From CAVXDY01 sp963760715 (lineage in GTDB: Bacteria > Actinomycetota > Thermoleophilia > Miltoncostaeales > Miltoncostaeaceae), in NCBI GenBank assembly GCA_963760715.1, contig CAVXDY010000003.1:186001-250000 (forward strand): a stretch of 64,000 nucleotides of DNA. The letters are read 5' to 3'. Both the position numbers and the translations under genes were made by a program. Shown one piece after another: positions 53,652-62,784 of this stretch. Every line of letters starts with the position of its first letter. Position 1 is the stretch's first letter. The notes below the pieces were generated by a model. It ran no database searches and was not told the origin of the DNA. It saw only the letters and a list, made by a program, of their open reading frames with translations.

Positions 53652-54673
53652 GGCTCATCCGCACCAGCGTCGCGCGGATCCTTCCGCCCGACGATGGCTC
53701 CATGCACCCGATCGTGGTGCCCCGCGAGCGCTGGAGCACGGGCGACTACGTCGTGGGGGAGGTGGTCGGCCGGGGGTGGCCACCGTGGCAGATCGAGGCG
53801 GTGACCGGACGGCTCGAGGAGGTCTGGGACGGCGACCTGATCGTCGGCGTCCTGGGCCAGCGCCGGGCCACCCTCGAGGCCGTCGGCGACTGGCGCGACG
53901 TGGGAGACGATCTGATGATGAGCACGCTCACCCGGGGAGGCGTCCTCGGCCGCTGCACCTCGGCGGCGCCGTGGATCCGCCACCTGATCGTCCCCGTCGC
54001 CTACCGAGGGCACCTCGCGTCGCGGGGCGCCATGATCTCGATGTCCGACGTCGCGCTCCCCCCGCGGGAAGCGCCCGCCCGACTCCCGCCGGTGGTGCTG
54101 CTGATCGCCTCGTCGATGAGCGCCGGCAAGACGACCGCCGCCAAGGCGATCATCCGCTGCGCCACCGGCCAGGGGCTGAGGGTCGCCGGTGCGAAGCTCG
54201 TCGGCGTGGCGCGCTACGCGGACATCCTGGGGATGCGCGACGCCGGCGCGCGGATGATCGTCGACTTCGTCGACGCGGGCCTTCCCTCGACGATCGCCCC
54301 CGCGCAGACGGTCGAGGACGCGGTCCGCCGCGTGCTCGGCGCGGTGGAGGACGCCGACGTCGACCTGCTCGTCGCCGAGGCGGGCGCCTCGCCGCTCGAG
54401 CCCTACGGCGGCGCCACGGCCATCGCCGCGCTCCGCGACCGCGTGGCCCTGACCGTGCTCTGCGCCTCCGACGCCTACGCCGTGCGCGGCGTGATCGACG
54501 CGTTCGGCATCAGGCCCGACCTGGTGGCCGGACTGGTGGCGGCGACCGAGGCGGGGGTCGACCTGGTGGCCACGCTCACCGGCCTGGAGGCCCTCGACGT
54601 CACCGACCCCGATCAGGCGGAGCGCCTCGACGCCCTCCTGGAGAGGGCCCTCGCCGCATGGGCGCCGAGCTGA
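53648..54673 (+). CDS. P-loop NTP-binding protein, DUF1611-like
   Basis: A 341-residue cytosolic protein. The first 140 residues form a mixed alpha/beta domain; a Walker A-type loop follows (SSMSAGKTT, about 156-163), then KLVGVARYADILGMRDAGARMIVDFVDAGLPST and LLVAEAGASPLEPYGG, consistent with DUF1611-like proteins. One DUF1611 branch includes the D-glutamate N-acetyltransferase DgcN, but identity here is not proven. ATG overlaps the M20 peptidase stop (ATGA), so the two may act on the same N-acylated or dipeptide substrate. A DgcA-type racemase gene is not visible nearby. Confidence 0.68.
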   Translation: MRLIRTSVARILPPDDGSMHPIVVPRERWSTGDYVVGEVVGRGWPPWQIEAVTGRLEEVWDGDLIVGVLGQRRATLEAVGDWRDVGDDLMMSTLTRGGVLGRCTSAAPWIRHLIVPVAYRGHLASRGAMISMSDVALPPREAPARLPPVVLLIASSMSAGKTTAAKAIIRCATGQGLRVAGAKLVGVARYADILGMRDAGARMIVDFVDAGLPSTIAPAQTVEDAVRRVLGAVEDADVDLLVAEAGASPLEPYGGATAIAALRDRVALTVLCASDAYAVRGVIDAFGIRPDLVAGLVAATEAGVDLVATLTGLEALDVTDPDQAERLDALLERALAAWAPS

Positions 54674-54750
54674 CCCGGGCTCGTGGGCCGTTCATGGTGC
54701 GTACGCCTCGCGCCATCGCAGGGACACACCGACTCCGTCCGGCTCCGTAG

Positions 54751-55653
54751 TCACTTGAGGCCTTGCAGGAGCTCTGTGAACCGGGTGGCGTTCCGCAGCG
54801 CGTAGTCGCGCGCGTTGTTGTTGAAGACCACCGCCACCTCCTGCGCGCGCTCGGCCATGTCGAGCACCGGATCCAGCCACTCCTCCATCTCGTCGTCGGT
54901 GTAGGCGTGGTCGAACCGCTCGGCCACGGTCCTCCCCTTCGTCCACGCCTCGACGTTCCGTCCGTGCAGGCGCAGATAGGCGAGCGCCGGGCTCGTGACC
55001 TCCACGATGGGCGGCATCGCGCTGGCCGCCTCGGCGCGCGGGGCGTCCACGCAGACCCACGAGGCGTCGTGCTCGCCCAGCAGCTCGGCCGCCGCCCGGC
55101 GCTCGCCGTCGGCCGCCCACGACCGGTGGCGGAACTCCACGGCCGCCCGCGCGGGCTTCAGCCGGGTCAGGATCCGGCCGAGCTCGTCACGCTGGCCGGG
55201 CCCCGAGACGACGTAGGGAGGCAGCTGCACCAGGATGGCGCCGAGCTTGGCGCCGAGCGGGCCGGTGGCCTCCACCAGCGCGTCGATGACCGCGTCGCGC
55301 AGCTCGCGGCTGGGGCGCCGGATGCGCCCGCGCTTGTCGAGCTGAGCCGGCAGCTCGCGCAACGGCGGCGGCAGACGGCCCGGCTCGCTCGGGTGCCCGG
55401 AGATGACCTGGTGGGCCTTGACGTGGAACCGGAAGTCGTCGGGGGTGCGCTCGGCCCAGGCCGCCGTGGTCTCGAGGGTGGGGAGCGCGTAGAAGGTCGC
55501 GTTGACCTCCACCATCGGGAAGTGGCCGGCGTAGTACCGCAGCCGACCGGCGGCGTCGTCCTTCACGTCCGGGGGATACCACCCGGCCTTGATGAACTCC
55601 GGGTCGGTCCAGGAGGCCGTGCCCACGCGGATCCCGTTCCCCACCGGCCGCAC
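54751..55653 (-). CDS. DUF72 family protein (TIM-barrel)
   Basis: A 300-residue protein with the conserved DUF72 signatures IRVGTASWTDPEFIKAGWYP at the start, FPMVEVNATFYALPT, and near the end YLRLHGRN and EVAVVFNNNARDYALRNA. The fold is predicted as a TIM barrel related to sugar isomerases and endonuclease IV. No reaction is established for the family. GTG at 55653 (or 55644) precedes the first strand. It lies 31 bp downstream of the HD-GYP gene in the same direction. Confidence 0.87.
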   Translation of the reverse strand: MRPVGNGIRVGTASWTDPEFIKAGWYPPDVKDDAAGRLRYYAGHFPMVEVNATFYALPTLETTAAWAERTPDDFRFHVKAHQVISGHPSEPGRLPPPLRELPAQLDKRGRIRRPSRELRDAVIDALVEATGPLGAKLGAILVQLPPYVVSGPGQRDELGRILTRLKPARAAVEFRHRSWAADGERRAAAELLGEHDASWVCVDAPRAEAASAMPPIVEVTSPALAYLRLHGRNVEAWTKGRTVAERFDHAYTDDEMEEWLDPVLDMAERAQEVAVVFNNNARDYALRNATRFTELLQGLK

Positions 55654-55684
55654 TCAAGCAGACCCGCGGGCCGGGCGCCGCCCG

Positions 55685-57658
55685 CTAGATGACGGGCGCC
55701 ACCCCGGCGGCGCCGCGGCTGACCAGGGCCCGAAGGGCGGTGACCACGACCGGGTCGAACTCGGCGCCGGCGCGGGCCTCCAGCCGGCCGACCGCCTCGG
55801 TTGCGGGTACGGGCTCGCACACCGGATCCCCGCTGGCCAGGCGCTCGAACGCGCTGGCGACGGCCACGATCCGAGCCTCCAGGGGGATCTCGGTGCCCCT
55901 GAGGCCCGCCGGATAGCCGGTGCCGTCCATGCGCTCGTGGTGGTGCAGCACCCACGGGCGGATCCGGGCCAGGCGCGAGCCGGACAGCATCCGCTCTCCG
56001 ATCTCGGGGTGGCGGCGCAGGTCCTCGGCATCGGCCGCGGAGAGGGGGCCCGGCCGTCCCACCAGGTCCTCCCCGAGCCCGATCTTGCCCACGTCGTGGA
56101 GGAGCCCCGCGATGCGCACGTCCTCGACGTGGTCGGACGGGAGGCCGAGCTCGCCCGCGAGGAGGGCGGCGATGCGGGCGGTGTTCTCGGAGTGGCGCGC
56201 GGTGCGCGGATGGCGCCAATCGACCGCGGCGGCCAGCGCGGCGAGGGTCGCCACGAGGGCCTCCGCGTCGGCCGGGGCGCCGCCGTCGCGTTCCTCGGCG
56301 CGCAGGATCTCGGCCGCGTCGGCGTGGAAGAGGAACGTGCGGTCCCCGCCCTCCCGCCGTGCCCAGTCCAGCGCGCTCAGGGCGTTCGCCATGAGGAGCT
56401 CCGGCGTGGTCGCCTGGTCGGGGAAGCTCGCCACCCCCAGGGAGAGGGTGAAGCCCCCGGCCAGCGCCTCATCGGTCGTCAGGGTGGCGCGCAGGCGCTC
56501 ACCCACGCGCAGCGCGTCGATGCCCGCCACCTCCGGGAGGATGGCCGCCAGCTCGTCGTCGCCCACGCGGCAGACCACGTCCATGCCCCTCACGCCGGCC
56601 GCCAAGTGCTGCGCCAGGGCCTCGGTGGCGGCGTCCGCGGTGCCGGCGCGGCCGCCCGCGCGCATCTCGGCCACGTCGTCCAGCTCGACGCGGAGGAGGC
56701 TGAGCACGGCCCCCGTCCGGACCGCGCGCTGGCACTCCTGGTCGATCCGGCTGTAGAAGTAGCGGGCGTTGAACAGGCGCGTGAGCGGGTCCACCGCCCC
56801 GTTGCCGCGCATCTCCTGCTGGAGGACCGCCGTGATCAGCGCCGCGGCGAGGTGGCCGGCGAACTGCACGAGCGTGCCGGCGGCGTCCTCGGAGAACGGC
56901 TCCGCGTCGTCGCCGAGCATCACCAGGAAGCCGAACCCGGCTCCCTCGCCCACGCCGACGATGAGCGCGCTGCCGAAGCCCCACATGCGCATCGGGCTGT
57001 CGAGCGCGAGCCGCCCCACCCAGGGCCGGCCCGCCCCGATCCCGGCACGCACCGCCTCGGGGACCAGCTCGGCCGCACCGGGCTCGTGGCGCGGCTCGAT
57101 GCCGTCGCAGGCCGCCACCTCGAGGCGGCCGGACGTCGTCACCACCAGGGCCGCGGCCGGGGCGCCGGCCAGGGCGCGTGCCTCGGTCAGGCCGACGGCG
57201 ACCGCGGCGGTCGGGTCGACGGCCTCGCGCAGCGCCGTCACCGCGGCCGTCAGCCGGCGGGCGCGGCGGCGATCGTCGGCCCGGATGCGGCGCAGGTCCT
57301 CGTTCTCCAGCGTCCGCGCGCAGTGGAAGGCCACCAGGCGCAGGGCCGCGAGCGCGGACGGGTCGTCGACCGCGCCCCACACCTCGATGCGCCCCAGGGG
57401 ACCGTCGCCTCCGGGCAGCTCGACGGTCGCCGGACGCTCGTACGGCGGGACCACCCCCTCCACCGCGAGCTGGGCCTGACCCTGCGGGCCGGCGGGGCCC
57501 ACGATCCGGGCCGCCCGGCCGCCGGTCACCACCAGCGCCGCCCCGAGGGTGATCTGGGCCAGGCGGTCGGGGCGCCGCTCGGCGGACAGCCGCTCGACGA
57601 TCTCGGCCAGTCGCTGTGCGCTGACCATGCTCCAACCCTCATGCGTCCCTGCCGACAC
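55685..57658 (-). CDS. HD-GYP phosphodiesterase with degenerate GGDEF domain
   Basis: A 657-residue cytosolic protein. An N-terminal GAF-like region (about 20-120) and a second GAF-like region (about 135-280) precede a GGDEF-fold domain (about 285-430) whose catalytic loop reads RVGDDELAA rather than GGDEF. Cyclase activity is therefore unlikely, though it may bind GTP as an effector. The C-terminal HD-GYP domain (about 470-640) is intact with HDVGKIGLGEDL and HHERMDGTGYPAGL, so it probably degrades cyclic di-GMP. GTG at 57658 has a GGGAGG site 8 bp upstream; a later ATG at 57628 is possible. Confidence 0.87.
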   Translation of the reverse strand: MSAGTHEGWSMVSAQRLAEIVERLSAERRPDRLAQITLGAALVVTGGRAARIVGPAGPQGQAQLAVEGVVPPYERPATVELPGGDGPLGRIEVWGAVDDPSALAALRLVAFHCARTLENEDLRRIRADDRRRARRLTAAVTALREAVDPTAAVAVGLTEARALAGAPAAALVVTTSGRLEVAACDGIEPRHEPGAAELVPEAVRAGIGAGRPWVGRLALDSPMRMWGFGSALIVGVGEGAGFGFLVMLGDDAEPFSEDAAGTLVQFAGHLAAALITAVLQQEMRGNGAVDPLTRLFNARYFYSRIDQECQRAVRTGAVLSLLRVELDDVAEMRAGGRAGTADAATEALAQHLAAGVRGMDVVCRVGDDELAAILPEVAGIDALRVGERLRATLTTDEALAGGFTLSLGVASFPDQATTPELLMANALSALDWARREGGDRTFLFHADAAEILRAEERDGGAPADAEALVATLAALAAAVDWRHPRTARHSENTARIAALLAGELGLPSDHVEDVRIAGLLHDVGKIGLGEDLVGRPGPLSAADAEDLRRHPEIGERMLSGSRLARIRPWVLHHHERMDGTGYPAGLRGTEIPLEARIVAVASAFERLASGDPVCEPVPATEAVGRLEARAGAEFDPVVVTALRALVSRGAAGVAPVI

Positions 57659-57729
57659 GCCGCGGCCTCCCTGCCGTCGCCTGTCACAGGTATCGGTCGC
57701 CCGGAGGCGATCTCAAGGGACGCGCGCGC

Positions 57730-58170
57730 TTATTCGAGCCGGCGCAGCTCCTCGTCGAGGCGCCGGGCCTCCTCGGGGCTGGGCGGGGGCGCCTCGGGCC
57801 CGGCCGTGCGGGATCGCCGCGACCAGGCCCGGGTCATGAACGGGATCGCCGCCAGCCCCGCCGCCACGACCAGCGCCGGGGCGAGCCAGGCGATGAGGTC
57901 GAAACCGGACTTCGGCGGCGTGGCGAGGATATCGGTGCCGAACTCGTTCACCAGGCCGTCGATGATCTGCTGCTTGGTCTCGCCCTGCTGGATGTGGGCC
58001 GCGATGTAGGCCTTCATGTCCTGGGCGACGGGCGCGTTCGAGACGTCGAGCGGCGTGTTGCACGTGGGGCAGCGCACCTCGCGGGCCACCTCCGACACCG
58101 TCAGCGCCGCCGCCAGCGCGGGGAGCGCCGCCAGCAGGATCAGCGCGATGACCGCGACGCGCCGGATCAC
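57730..58170 (-). CDS. ccmH: cytochrome c maturation protein CcmH
   Basis: A 146-residue thiol oxidoreductase of cytochrome c biogenesis, which keeps apocytochrome CxxCH thiols reduced. A cleavable N-terminal signal helix (VAVIALILLAALPALAAALT) is followed by the CcmH motif RCPTC (C34, C37) and CNTPLDVSNAPVAQDMKAYIAAHIQQGETKQQIIDGLVNEFGTDIL. A second transmembrane helix (LIAWLAPALVVAAGLAAIPF) and a polar tail end the protein. GTG at 58170 overlaps ccmG by a GTGA junction. Confidence 0.9.
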   Translation of the reverse strand: MIRRVAVIALILLAALPALAAALTVSEVAREVRCPTCNTPLDVSNAPVAQDMKAYIAAHIQQGETKQQIIDGLVNEFGTDILATPPKSGFDLIAWLAPALVVAAGLAAIPFMTRAWSRRSRTAGPEAPPPSPEEARRLDEELRRLE

Positions 58171-58781
58171 AGCTCGTCCACGGCCGTGGTGATCTGCGCC
58201 GGATCGACGACCTGGCCGATCACGTGCAGGGCGATGCGCCCGGAGGGATCGACCACGAAGCTCTCGGGCAGGCGCGGCACCTGGAACGCCCGCATCGCGT
58301 TGTCGGTGCCGTCGCGCAGCAGCGGATAGGCGACCCCGGTGCTGCGGGCGAAGTCGAGTGCGTTCTCCCGCAGGTCCTGCACGTTGACGCCCAGCACCAC
58401 CACGTTCCGGCCCTGCCTGCGGTACCGCTCGGCGACCTTGTTCAGGATCGGGGTCTCGTCCTTGCAGGGCGCGCACCACGAGGCCCAGAAGTTGACGACC
58501 ACGGTGCGGCCCCGCAGCGAATCGAGCGACACCTGGGTGCCCGGCGGTCCCAGGCCGTCGCCCTCCCGCAGCACCGGCAGGGAGAAGTTCGGCGCGTCCG
58601 GGCGCTTGCCCTCGTCCAGGGCGCTCTGGATGGAGGTGCCCAGGTCCCGGTTGAGGAGGCCCACGATGAGCAGGGCGACGATGCCGGCGACGATGACCCC
58701 GCCCGCGATCGCGCCGACCGTGCGGCGCCGGTCCCAGCCGCGGCCGCCGGCCGGGTCCTGCGGCGCCTCGGGCTCCTCCAT
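58167..58781 (-). CDS. ccmG: thiol-disulfide oxidoreductase CcmG/DsbE/ResA-like
   Basis: A 204-residue membrane-tethered thioredoxin-fold protein. One N-terminal transmembrane helix (VGAIAGGVIVAGIVALLIVGLLN) precedes the redox site FWASWCAPCKDE (C103, C106), and the fold continues with the cis-proline region RLPESFVVDPSGRI. Together with CcmH it reduces apocytochrome c outside the cytoplasm. ATG at 58781. It overlaps ccmH by 4 bp and lies 53 bp after trpC. No ccmF, ccdA or other ccm gene lies within the window. Confidence 0.9.
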   Translation of the reverse strand: MEEPEAPQDPAGGRGWDRRRTVGAIAGGVIVAGIVALLIVGLLNRDLGTSIQSALDEGKRPDAPNFSLPVLREGDGLGPPGTQVSLDSLRGRTVVVNFWASWCAPCKDETPILNKVAERYRRQGRNVVVLGVNVQDLRENALDFARSTGVAYPLLRDGTDNAMRAFQVPRLPESFVVDPSGRIALHVIGQVVDPAQITTAVDEL

Positions 58782-58834
58782 GTCGCCAATCTAGCGGGCG
58801 CCGCGCGGTCGGACGACCGTGACGGTCGGACGAT

Positions 58835-59611
58835 CTACCCCAGCAGCTTGCGGATCGCGCGCGCCGGATCATCGGCGCGCATCAGCGCCTCGCCCACCAG
58901 GATCGCGTCAACGCCGGCCTCCTCCAGCTCCTCCACGTGCTGCGAGCGCGTGATGCCCGACTCGGCCACCACCACGGTTCCGGCGGGCACGTCGGCCAGG
59001 AGGCGGAAGGTCGTGCCGAGGTCGACCTCCAGGCTGTGGAGGTCGCGGTTGTTGATGCCCACCACCTCCGCGCCGCAGTCGATCGCCGTCTCGATCTCGC
59101 GCTCGTCGTGCACCTCCACGAGGCTGTCCATGCCGAGGTCCGACGCGCCGGCGATGAGATCGTTCAGCCGGTCGGGCTCCAGCGCGGCCACGATCAGGAG
59201 CACGGCGTCCGCGCCCGCCGCCCGGGCCTCGAGGAGCTGGTAGGAGTCGACGAGGAAGTCCTTGCGCAGGAGGGGGAGGTCGCACGCCTCGCGGGCCTCC
59301 ACCAGGTCGTCGAGGCTGCCGCCGAAGTGGTTCGCCTCGGTGAGCACCGACACCGCGCGGGCGCCGGCCTCCTGGTAGGCGCGGACGATCTCGGTGACGC
59401 TCGCCCCCGGGCGGATGGGGCCGCGCGAGGGGCTCGCCCGCTTCATCTCGGCGATCAGCGAGATCCCCTCGTCGATGAGGGCCTCCGAGAACGGGCGGCC
59501 TCGGCGCGCGGGCCCCAGGCGCCTCCGGAGCTCGGACGCGGGCAGGGCCCGCTTGCGGCGCTTGAGGTCGGCCTGGGTGCTCTCGACGACGGTCTCGAGG
59601 AAGGTCGCCAT
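58835..59611 (-). CDS. trpC: indole-3-glycerol phosphate synthase
   Basis: A 258-residue (beta/alpha)8-barrel enzyme that closes the ring of CdRP to indole-3-glycerol phosphate. Catalytic and substrate motifs are visible: SLIAEMKRASPSRGPI (lysine base), LTEANHFGGSLDDL, LLRKDFLVDSYQL, GINNRDLHSLEVDL and VAESGITRSQHVEEL. Its ATG at 59611 shares one base with the trpD stop (TGATG), so it is translationally coupled. It ends the trp genes before the ccm pair. Confidence 0.95.
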   Translation of the reverse strand: MATFLETVVESTQADLKRRKRALPASELRRRLGPARRGRPFSEALIDEGISLIAEMKRASPSRGPIRPGASVTEIVRAYQEAGARAVSVLTEANHFGGSLDDLVEAREACDLPLLRKDFLVDSYQLLEARAAGADAVLLIVAALEPDRLNDLIAGASDLGMDSLVEVHDEREIETAIDCGAEVVGINNRDLHSLEVDLGTTFRLLADVPAGTVVVAESGITRSQHVEELEEAGVDAILVGEALMRADDPARAIRKLLG

Positions 59612-60651
59612 CAGACCGCGGCGCCCAGCGCGAGCCTTCGCGTCGCGCCGATGAAGGCCTCGAGCCGGTCGCGCGCGGCGCCGCTGTCGATGCTCTCGTC
59701 CGCCATCGGCACCGCGGCCTCCAGCGACGGGGCGACCCCGGACAGCCAGATGCCCGCGGCCGCGTTCAGCACCACCAGGTCGCGCGGACGCCCCGCCGCG
59801 CCCGACAGCACCGACCGCAGCACCTCGGCGTTGTGGGCCGGGTCGCCCCCCGCGATCTCGTCGCCGGTGGGGGGCTCGAAGCCCAGCTCGGCCGGGTCCA
59901 CGGTTCCCGCACGGACGCCGTCGGCGCTCACCTCCACGACGTCGTTGACCGCCGCCGTGGACAGCTCGTCCATCCCGTCGCGCCCGCGCACCACCAGCGC
60001 CCGCTCGCTGCCCAGCTCGAAGAGCGCCTCGGCAAGCCGCTGGAGGTAGGCCCGGTCGCTGACGCCCAGCAGCTGGCGCGGGGCCCCGGCGGGGTTGGTC
60101 AGCGGCCCGAGCAGGTTGAACACCGTCCGCACCCCGAGCGCCCGGCGGACCGGGACGATGTGCTTGAACGCCGGGTGGTGCGCCGGCGCGAACATGAAGC
60201 CGAGGCCGGTCTCCTCGAGGCACCGCGCGACCCCGTCGGGGTCGAGGTCGATGCGCGCGCCCAGCGCCTCCAGCACGTCCGCGCTCCCGCTCTTGGAGGT
60301 GGACGAGCGGTTGCCGTGCTTGGCCACCGACACCCCGGCCCCCGCGACCACGAAGGTGGCGGCCGTGGACACGTTGAAGCTGGGGCGCCCGCCGCCGGTG
60401 CCGCAGGTGTCGATGCAGGGGCCGCTCGGGGCCTGAACGCGCTCGGCGCGGGCACGCACGGTCTGGGCCAGGCCCGCCAGCTCGGCGGCGGTCTCGCCCT
60501 TGGCCCGCAGGGCGATCAGGAATCCGGCGGTCTGGGCGTCGCCGGCCTCGCCCTCCATGACGGCGTCGAGGGCCGCCGCGGCGCCGGCGCGGCCCAGGTC
60601 CTCGCCCGCCAGGAGGCGGTCGATGGCGTCGGAGATCACCGCGGAGGGCAC
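59611..60651 (-). CDS. trpD: anthranilate phosphoribosyltransferase
   Basis: A 346-residue enzyme that joins anthranilate to PRPP. The PRPP-binding loop CGTGGGRPSFNVSTAATFVVAG and KHGNRSSTSKSGSADVLEALG, plus the anthranilate-site pattern FAPAHHPAFKHIVPVRRALGVRTVFNLLGPLTNPA, are complete. GTG at 60651 lies about 20 bp after trpG. It lies between trpG and trpC in the same strand, as in the standard actinobacterial or proteobacterial trp order. Confidence 0.95.
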   Translation of the reverse strand: MPSAVISDAIDRLLAGEDLGRAGAAAALDAVMEGEAGDAQTAGFLIALRAKGETAAELAGLAQTVRARAERVQAPSGPCIDTCGTGGGRPSFNVSTAATFVVAGAGVSVAKHGNRSSTSKSGSADVLEALGARIDLDPDGVARCLEETGLGFMFAPAHHPAFKHIVPVRRALGVRTVFNLLGPLTNPAGAPRQLLGVSDRAYLQRLAEALFELGSERALVVRGRDGMDELSTAAVNDVVEVSADGVRAGTVDPAELGFEPPTGDEIAGGDPAHNAEVLRSVLSGAAGRPRDLVVLNAAAGIWLSGVAPSLEAAVPMADESIDSGAARDRLEAFIGATRRLALGAAV

Positions 60652-60671
60652 CGGATCGAGACCCTAGAGCA

Positions 60672-61244
60672 CTACGCGGACAGGGCGAGGAAGTTGGACA
60701 GCAGCGCCTTGCCCGAGCCCGTGAGGATCGACTCGGGGTGGAACTGCACGCCCTCGATGGGGAGCGTGCGGTGCCGGACGCCCATCACGACGTCGTCGTC
60801 GCACCAGGCCGTGCGCTCGAGGTCGGGCGCCAGGTCCGGATGCACCACCAGCGAGTGGTAGCGCGTCGCCACCATGGGATCCTCGAGCCCGGAGAAGACC
60901 GTGCGCCCGTCGTGGTGGATGCGGCTGGTCTTGCCGTGCACGGGCTCGCGGCCGCGCACCACCCGTGCGCCGAAGGCCTGGCCGATCGCCTGGTGGCCCA
61001 GGCACACGCCGAGGATCGGCACGCGCCCGGCCAGCCCGAGGATCGCCTCCACCGAGATGCCGGCCTGGTCGGGGGTCTTCGGGCCCGGCGAGATCACCAG
61101 GTGGGTGGGACGCAGCGCCTCGACGCCCGCCACGTCCACGGCATCGTGGCGGCGCACCTGCACCTCTGCCCCCAGCTCCCCGAGGTACTGGACGAGGTTG
61201 TAGGTGAAGCTGTCGTAGTTGTCGATCACGACGACCCGTGGCAC
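60672..61244 (-). CDS. trpG: anthranilate synthase glutamine amidotransferase subunit
   Basis: A 190-residue class I glutaminase that supplies ammonia to TrpE. It has the start IDNYDSFTYNLVQYL, the oxyanion and nucleophile motif GVCLGHQAIGQ (C81), and the FHPES histidine/glutamate near the C-terminus. It could also serve p-aminobenzoate synthesis, as such subunits are often shared. GTG at 61244 lies 10 bp downstream of the trpE stop. Confidence 0.94.
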   Translation of the reverse strand: MPRVVVIDNYDSFTYNLVQYLGELGAEVQVRRHDAVDVAGVEALRPTHLVISPGPKTPDQAGISVEAILGLAGRVPILGVCLGHQAIGQAFGARVVRGREPVHGKTSRIHHDGRTVFSGLEDPMVATRYHSLVVHPDLAPDLERTAWCDDDVVMGVRHRTLPIEGVQFHPESILTGSGKALLSNFLALSA

Positions 61245-61254
61245 CCGCGCGCCC

Positions 61255-62784
61255 CTACCAGTCGCTCTCGCCGGCGGCGACCTCGATGGCCCGGAAGAGG
61301 GCGGCCGCCTTGTTCTGGGTCTCCTCGTACTCCACCGCCGGCACGGAGTCGGCCACGATCCCGGCGCCCGCCTGCACGTGGGCCACACCGTCGTGGCACA
61401 CGATCGTGCGGATGGTGATGCAGGTGTCGAGGCTCCCGTCCCAGCCGAGCCACCCCACGGCCCCGCCGTACGGCCCGCGCCGGGTGGGCTCCAGCTCGTC
61501 GATGATCTCCATCGCGCGGACCTTGGGCGCCCCCGACAGGGTGCCGGCCGGGAAGGTCGCGCGCAGCGCGTCCGAGCCCCGGCGCCCGGCCGCGAGACGG
61601 CCCACCACCGAGCTCTCGATGTGCATCACGTGGCTGTAGCGGCGCACGTCCATCAGCTCGGTCACGTGCACGGTGCCGATCTCCGAGACCCGGCCCAGGT
61701 CGTTGCGTCCCAGGTCGACCAGCATCACGTGCTCGGCCCGCTCCTTGGGATCGGCCAGCAGTTCCTCGGTGAGCCGCTCGTCCTCCTGCTCGTCGGCCCC
61801 GCGGGGGCGGCTCCCCGCGATCGGGTGCACCTCCACGACCCCGTCCTCCACCTTCACGAGCATCTCGGGCGACGAGCCCACCAGGGTCATCTCGCCGGTC
61901 TCGAGGAAGTACATGTACGGCGACGGGTTGACCGTGCGAAGGCCGCGGTAGACGGCGAAGGGGTCCAGGCTCATCGGCGCCGAGAAGCGCTGCGACGGGA
62001 CGATCTGGAAGGCGTCGCCGGCGAAGATGTACTCGCGGGCCCGCTCGACGGCGGCCTCGAAGTCCTCCCGGCTGAAGTTGCTGGTGACCGGGCCGAGCAC
62101 CGGCTCGCCCTCGCGCTCGGGCGCGCGGGGGACGGGGCCCGACAGCCGCGCCTTGAGGTCGGACAGGGTCGCCACCGCGCGCCAGTAGGCGCCCTCGGGG
62201 TCGGCCTCCGGATCGAGCGGGCAGGGGGCCACGATCGTGAGGGAGCGGCGGAGGTGATCGAAGACCAGCACCGGCCCGGTGACCAGGGCGACCAGGTCCG
62301 GAAGGCGCCGGTCGTCGGGCGGGGCGCCAGGGAGGTGCTCCACGGTGCGCACCAGGTCGTAGCCGAAGTAGCCCACCGCGCCGCCCCAGAAGGCCAGCGG
62401 CTCGGGTGGCGGCGCCATCCCCACCCGCGCGACGGCCTCCTCCACCGCGCCGAACGGGTCGGCCGCGTCGAGGGTGCGCTCCTCCCCGTTCTGGTCGGTC
62501 TCGACCAGGCCGCCGTCGATGCCCCGGATCACCGCCTGGGGGCGGACGCCGATCATCGAGTAGCGCCCCTGGCGCCCGTGCTCGACGGACTCGAGCAGGA
62601 ACGCCGGCCCGCCGTCGCGGAGCTTCAGGAACGCGCTGACCGGGGTCTCGCAGTCGGCGATGTACCGGTGCACCAGCGGAACCTGGCCGTGCGCGCCCAC
62701 CATCGCGCGCACCTCGTCCAGGCTCGGGCTCACCGAGAGCCGGGCGCCCGTGCGCTCGGGCATCTCCAGCCGCAGGCGGGTCAC
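61255..62784 (-). CDS. trpE: anthranilate synthase component I
   Basis: A 509-residue enzyme that converts chorismate to anthranilate. The tryptophan-binding segment LLESVEHGRQGRYSMIG near residue 65 indicates feedback inhibition. The C-terminal chorismate-binding domain shows VVPSQRFSAP, VNPSPYMYFLE, PIAGSRPRGADEQED, DLGRNDLGRVS and FPAGTLSGAPKVRAMEIIDELE. GTG at 62784 forms a GTGA overlap with hisIE. A later ATG at 62763 is possible. No trp leader peptide or attenuator can exist at this junction because the genes overlap. Confidence 0.95.
   Translation of the reverse strand: MTRLRLEMPERTGARLSVSPSLDEVRAMVGAHGQVPLVHRYIADCETPVSAFLKLRDGGPAFLLESVEHGRQGRYSMIGVRPQAVIRGIDGGLVETDQNGEERTLDAADPFGAVEEAVARVGMAPPPEPLAFWGGAVGYFGYDLVRTVEHLPGAPPDDRRLPDLVALVTGPVLVFDHLRRSLTIVAPCPLDPEADPEGAYWRAVATLSDLKARLSGPVPRAPEREGEPVLGPVTSNFSREDFEAAVERAREYIFAGDAFQIVPSQRFSAPMSLDPFAVYRGLRTVNPSPYMYFLETGEMTLVGSSPEMLVKVEDGVVEVHPIAGSRPRGADEQEDERLTEELLADPKERAEHVMLVDLGRNDLGRVSEIGTVHVTELMDVRRYSHVMHIESSVVGRLAAGRRGSDALRATFPAGTLSGAPKVRAMEIIDELEPTRRGPYGGAVGWLGWDGSLDTCITIRTIVCHDGVAHVQAGAGIVADSVPAVEYEETQNKAAALFRAIEVAAGESDW

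Noticed and set aside
58806..58833. two 11-bp direct repeats (CGGTCGGACGA) between trpC and ccmG as operator
   Set aside because: Short, GC-rich and partly a small hairpin at the trpC 3' end; not distinguishable from chance.
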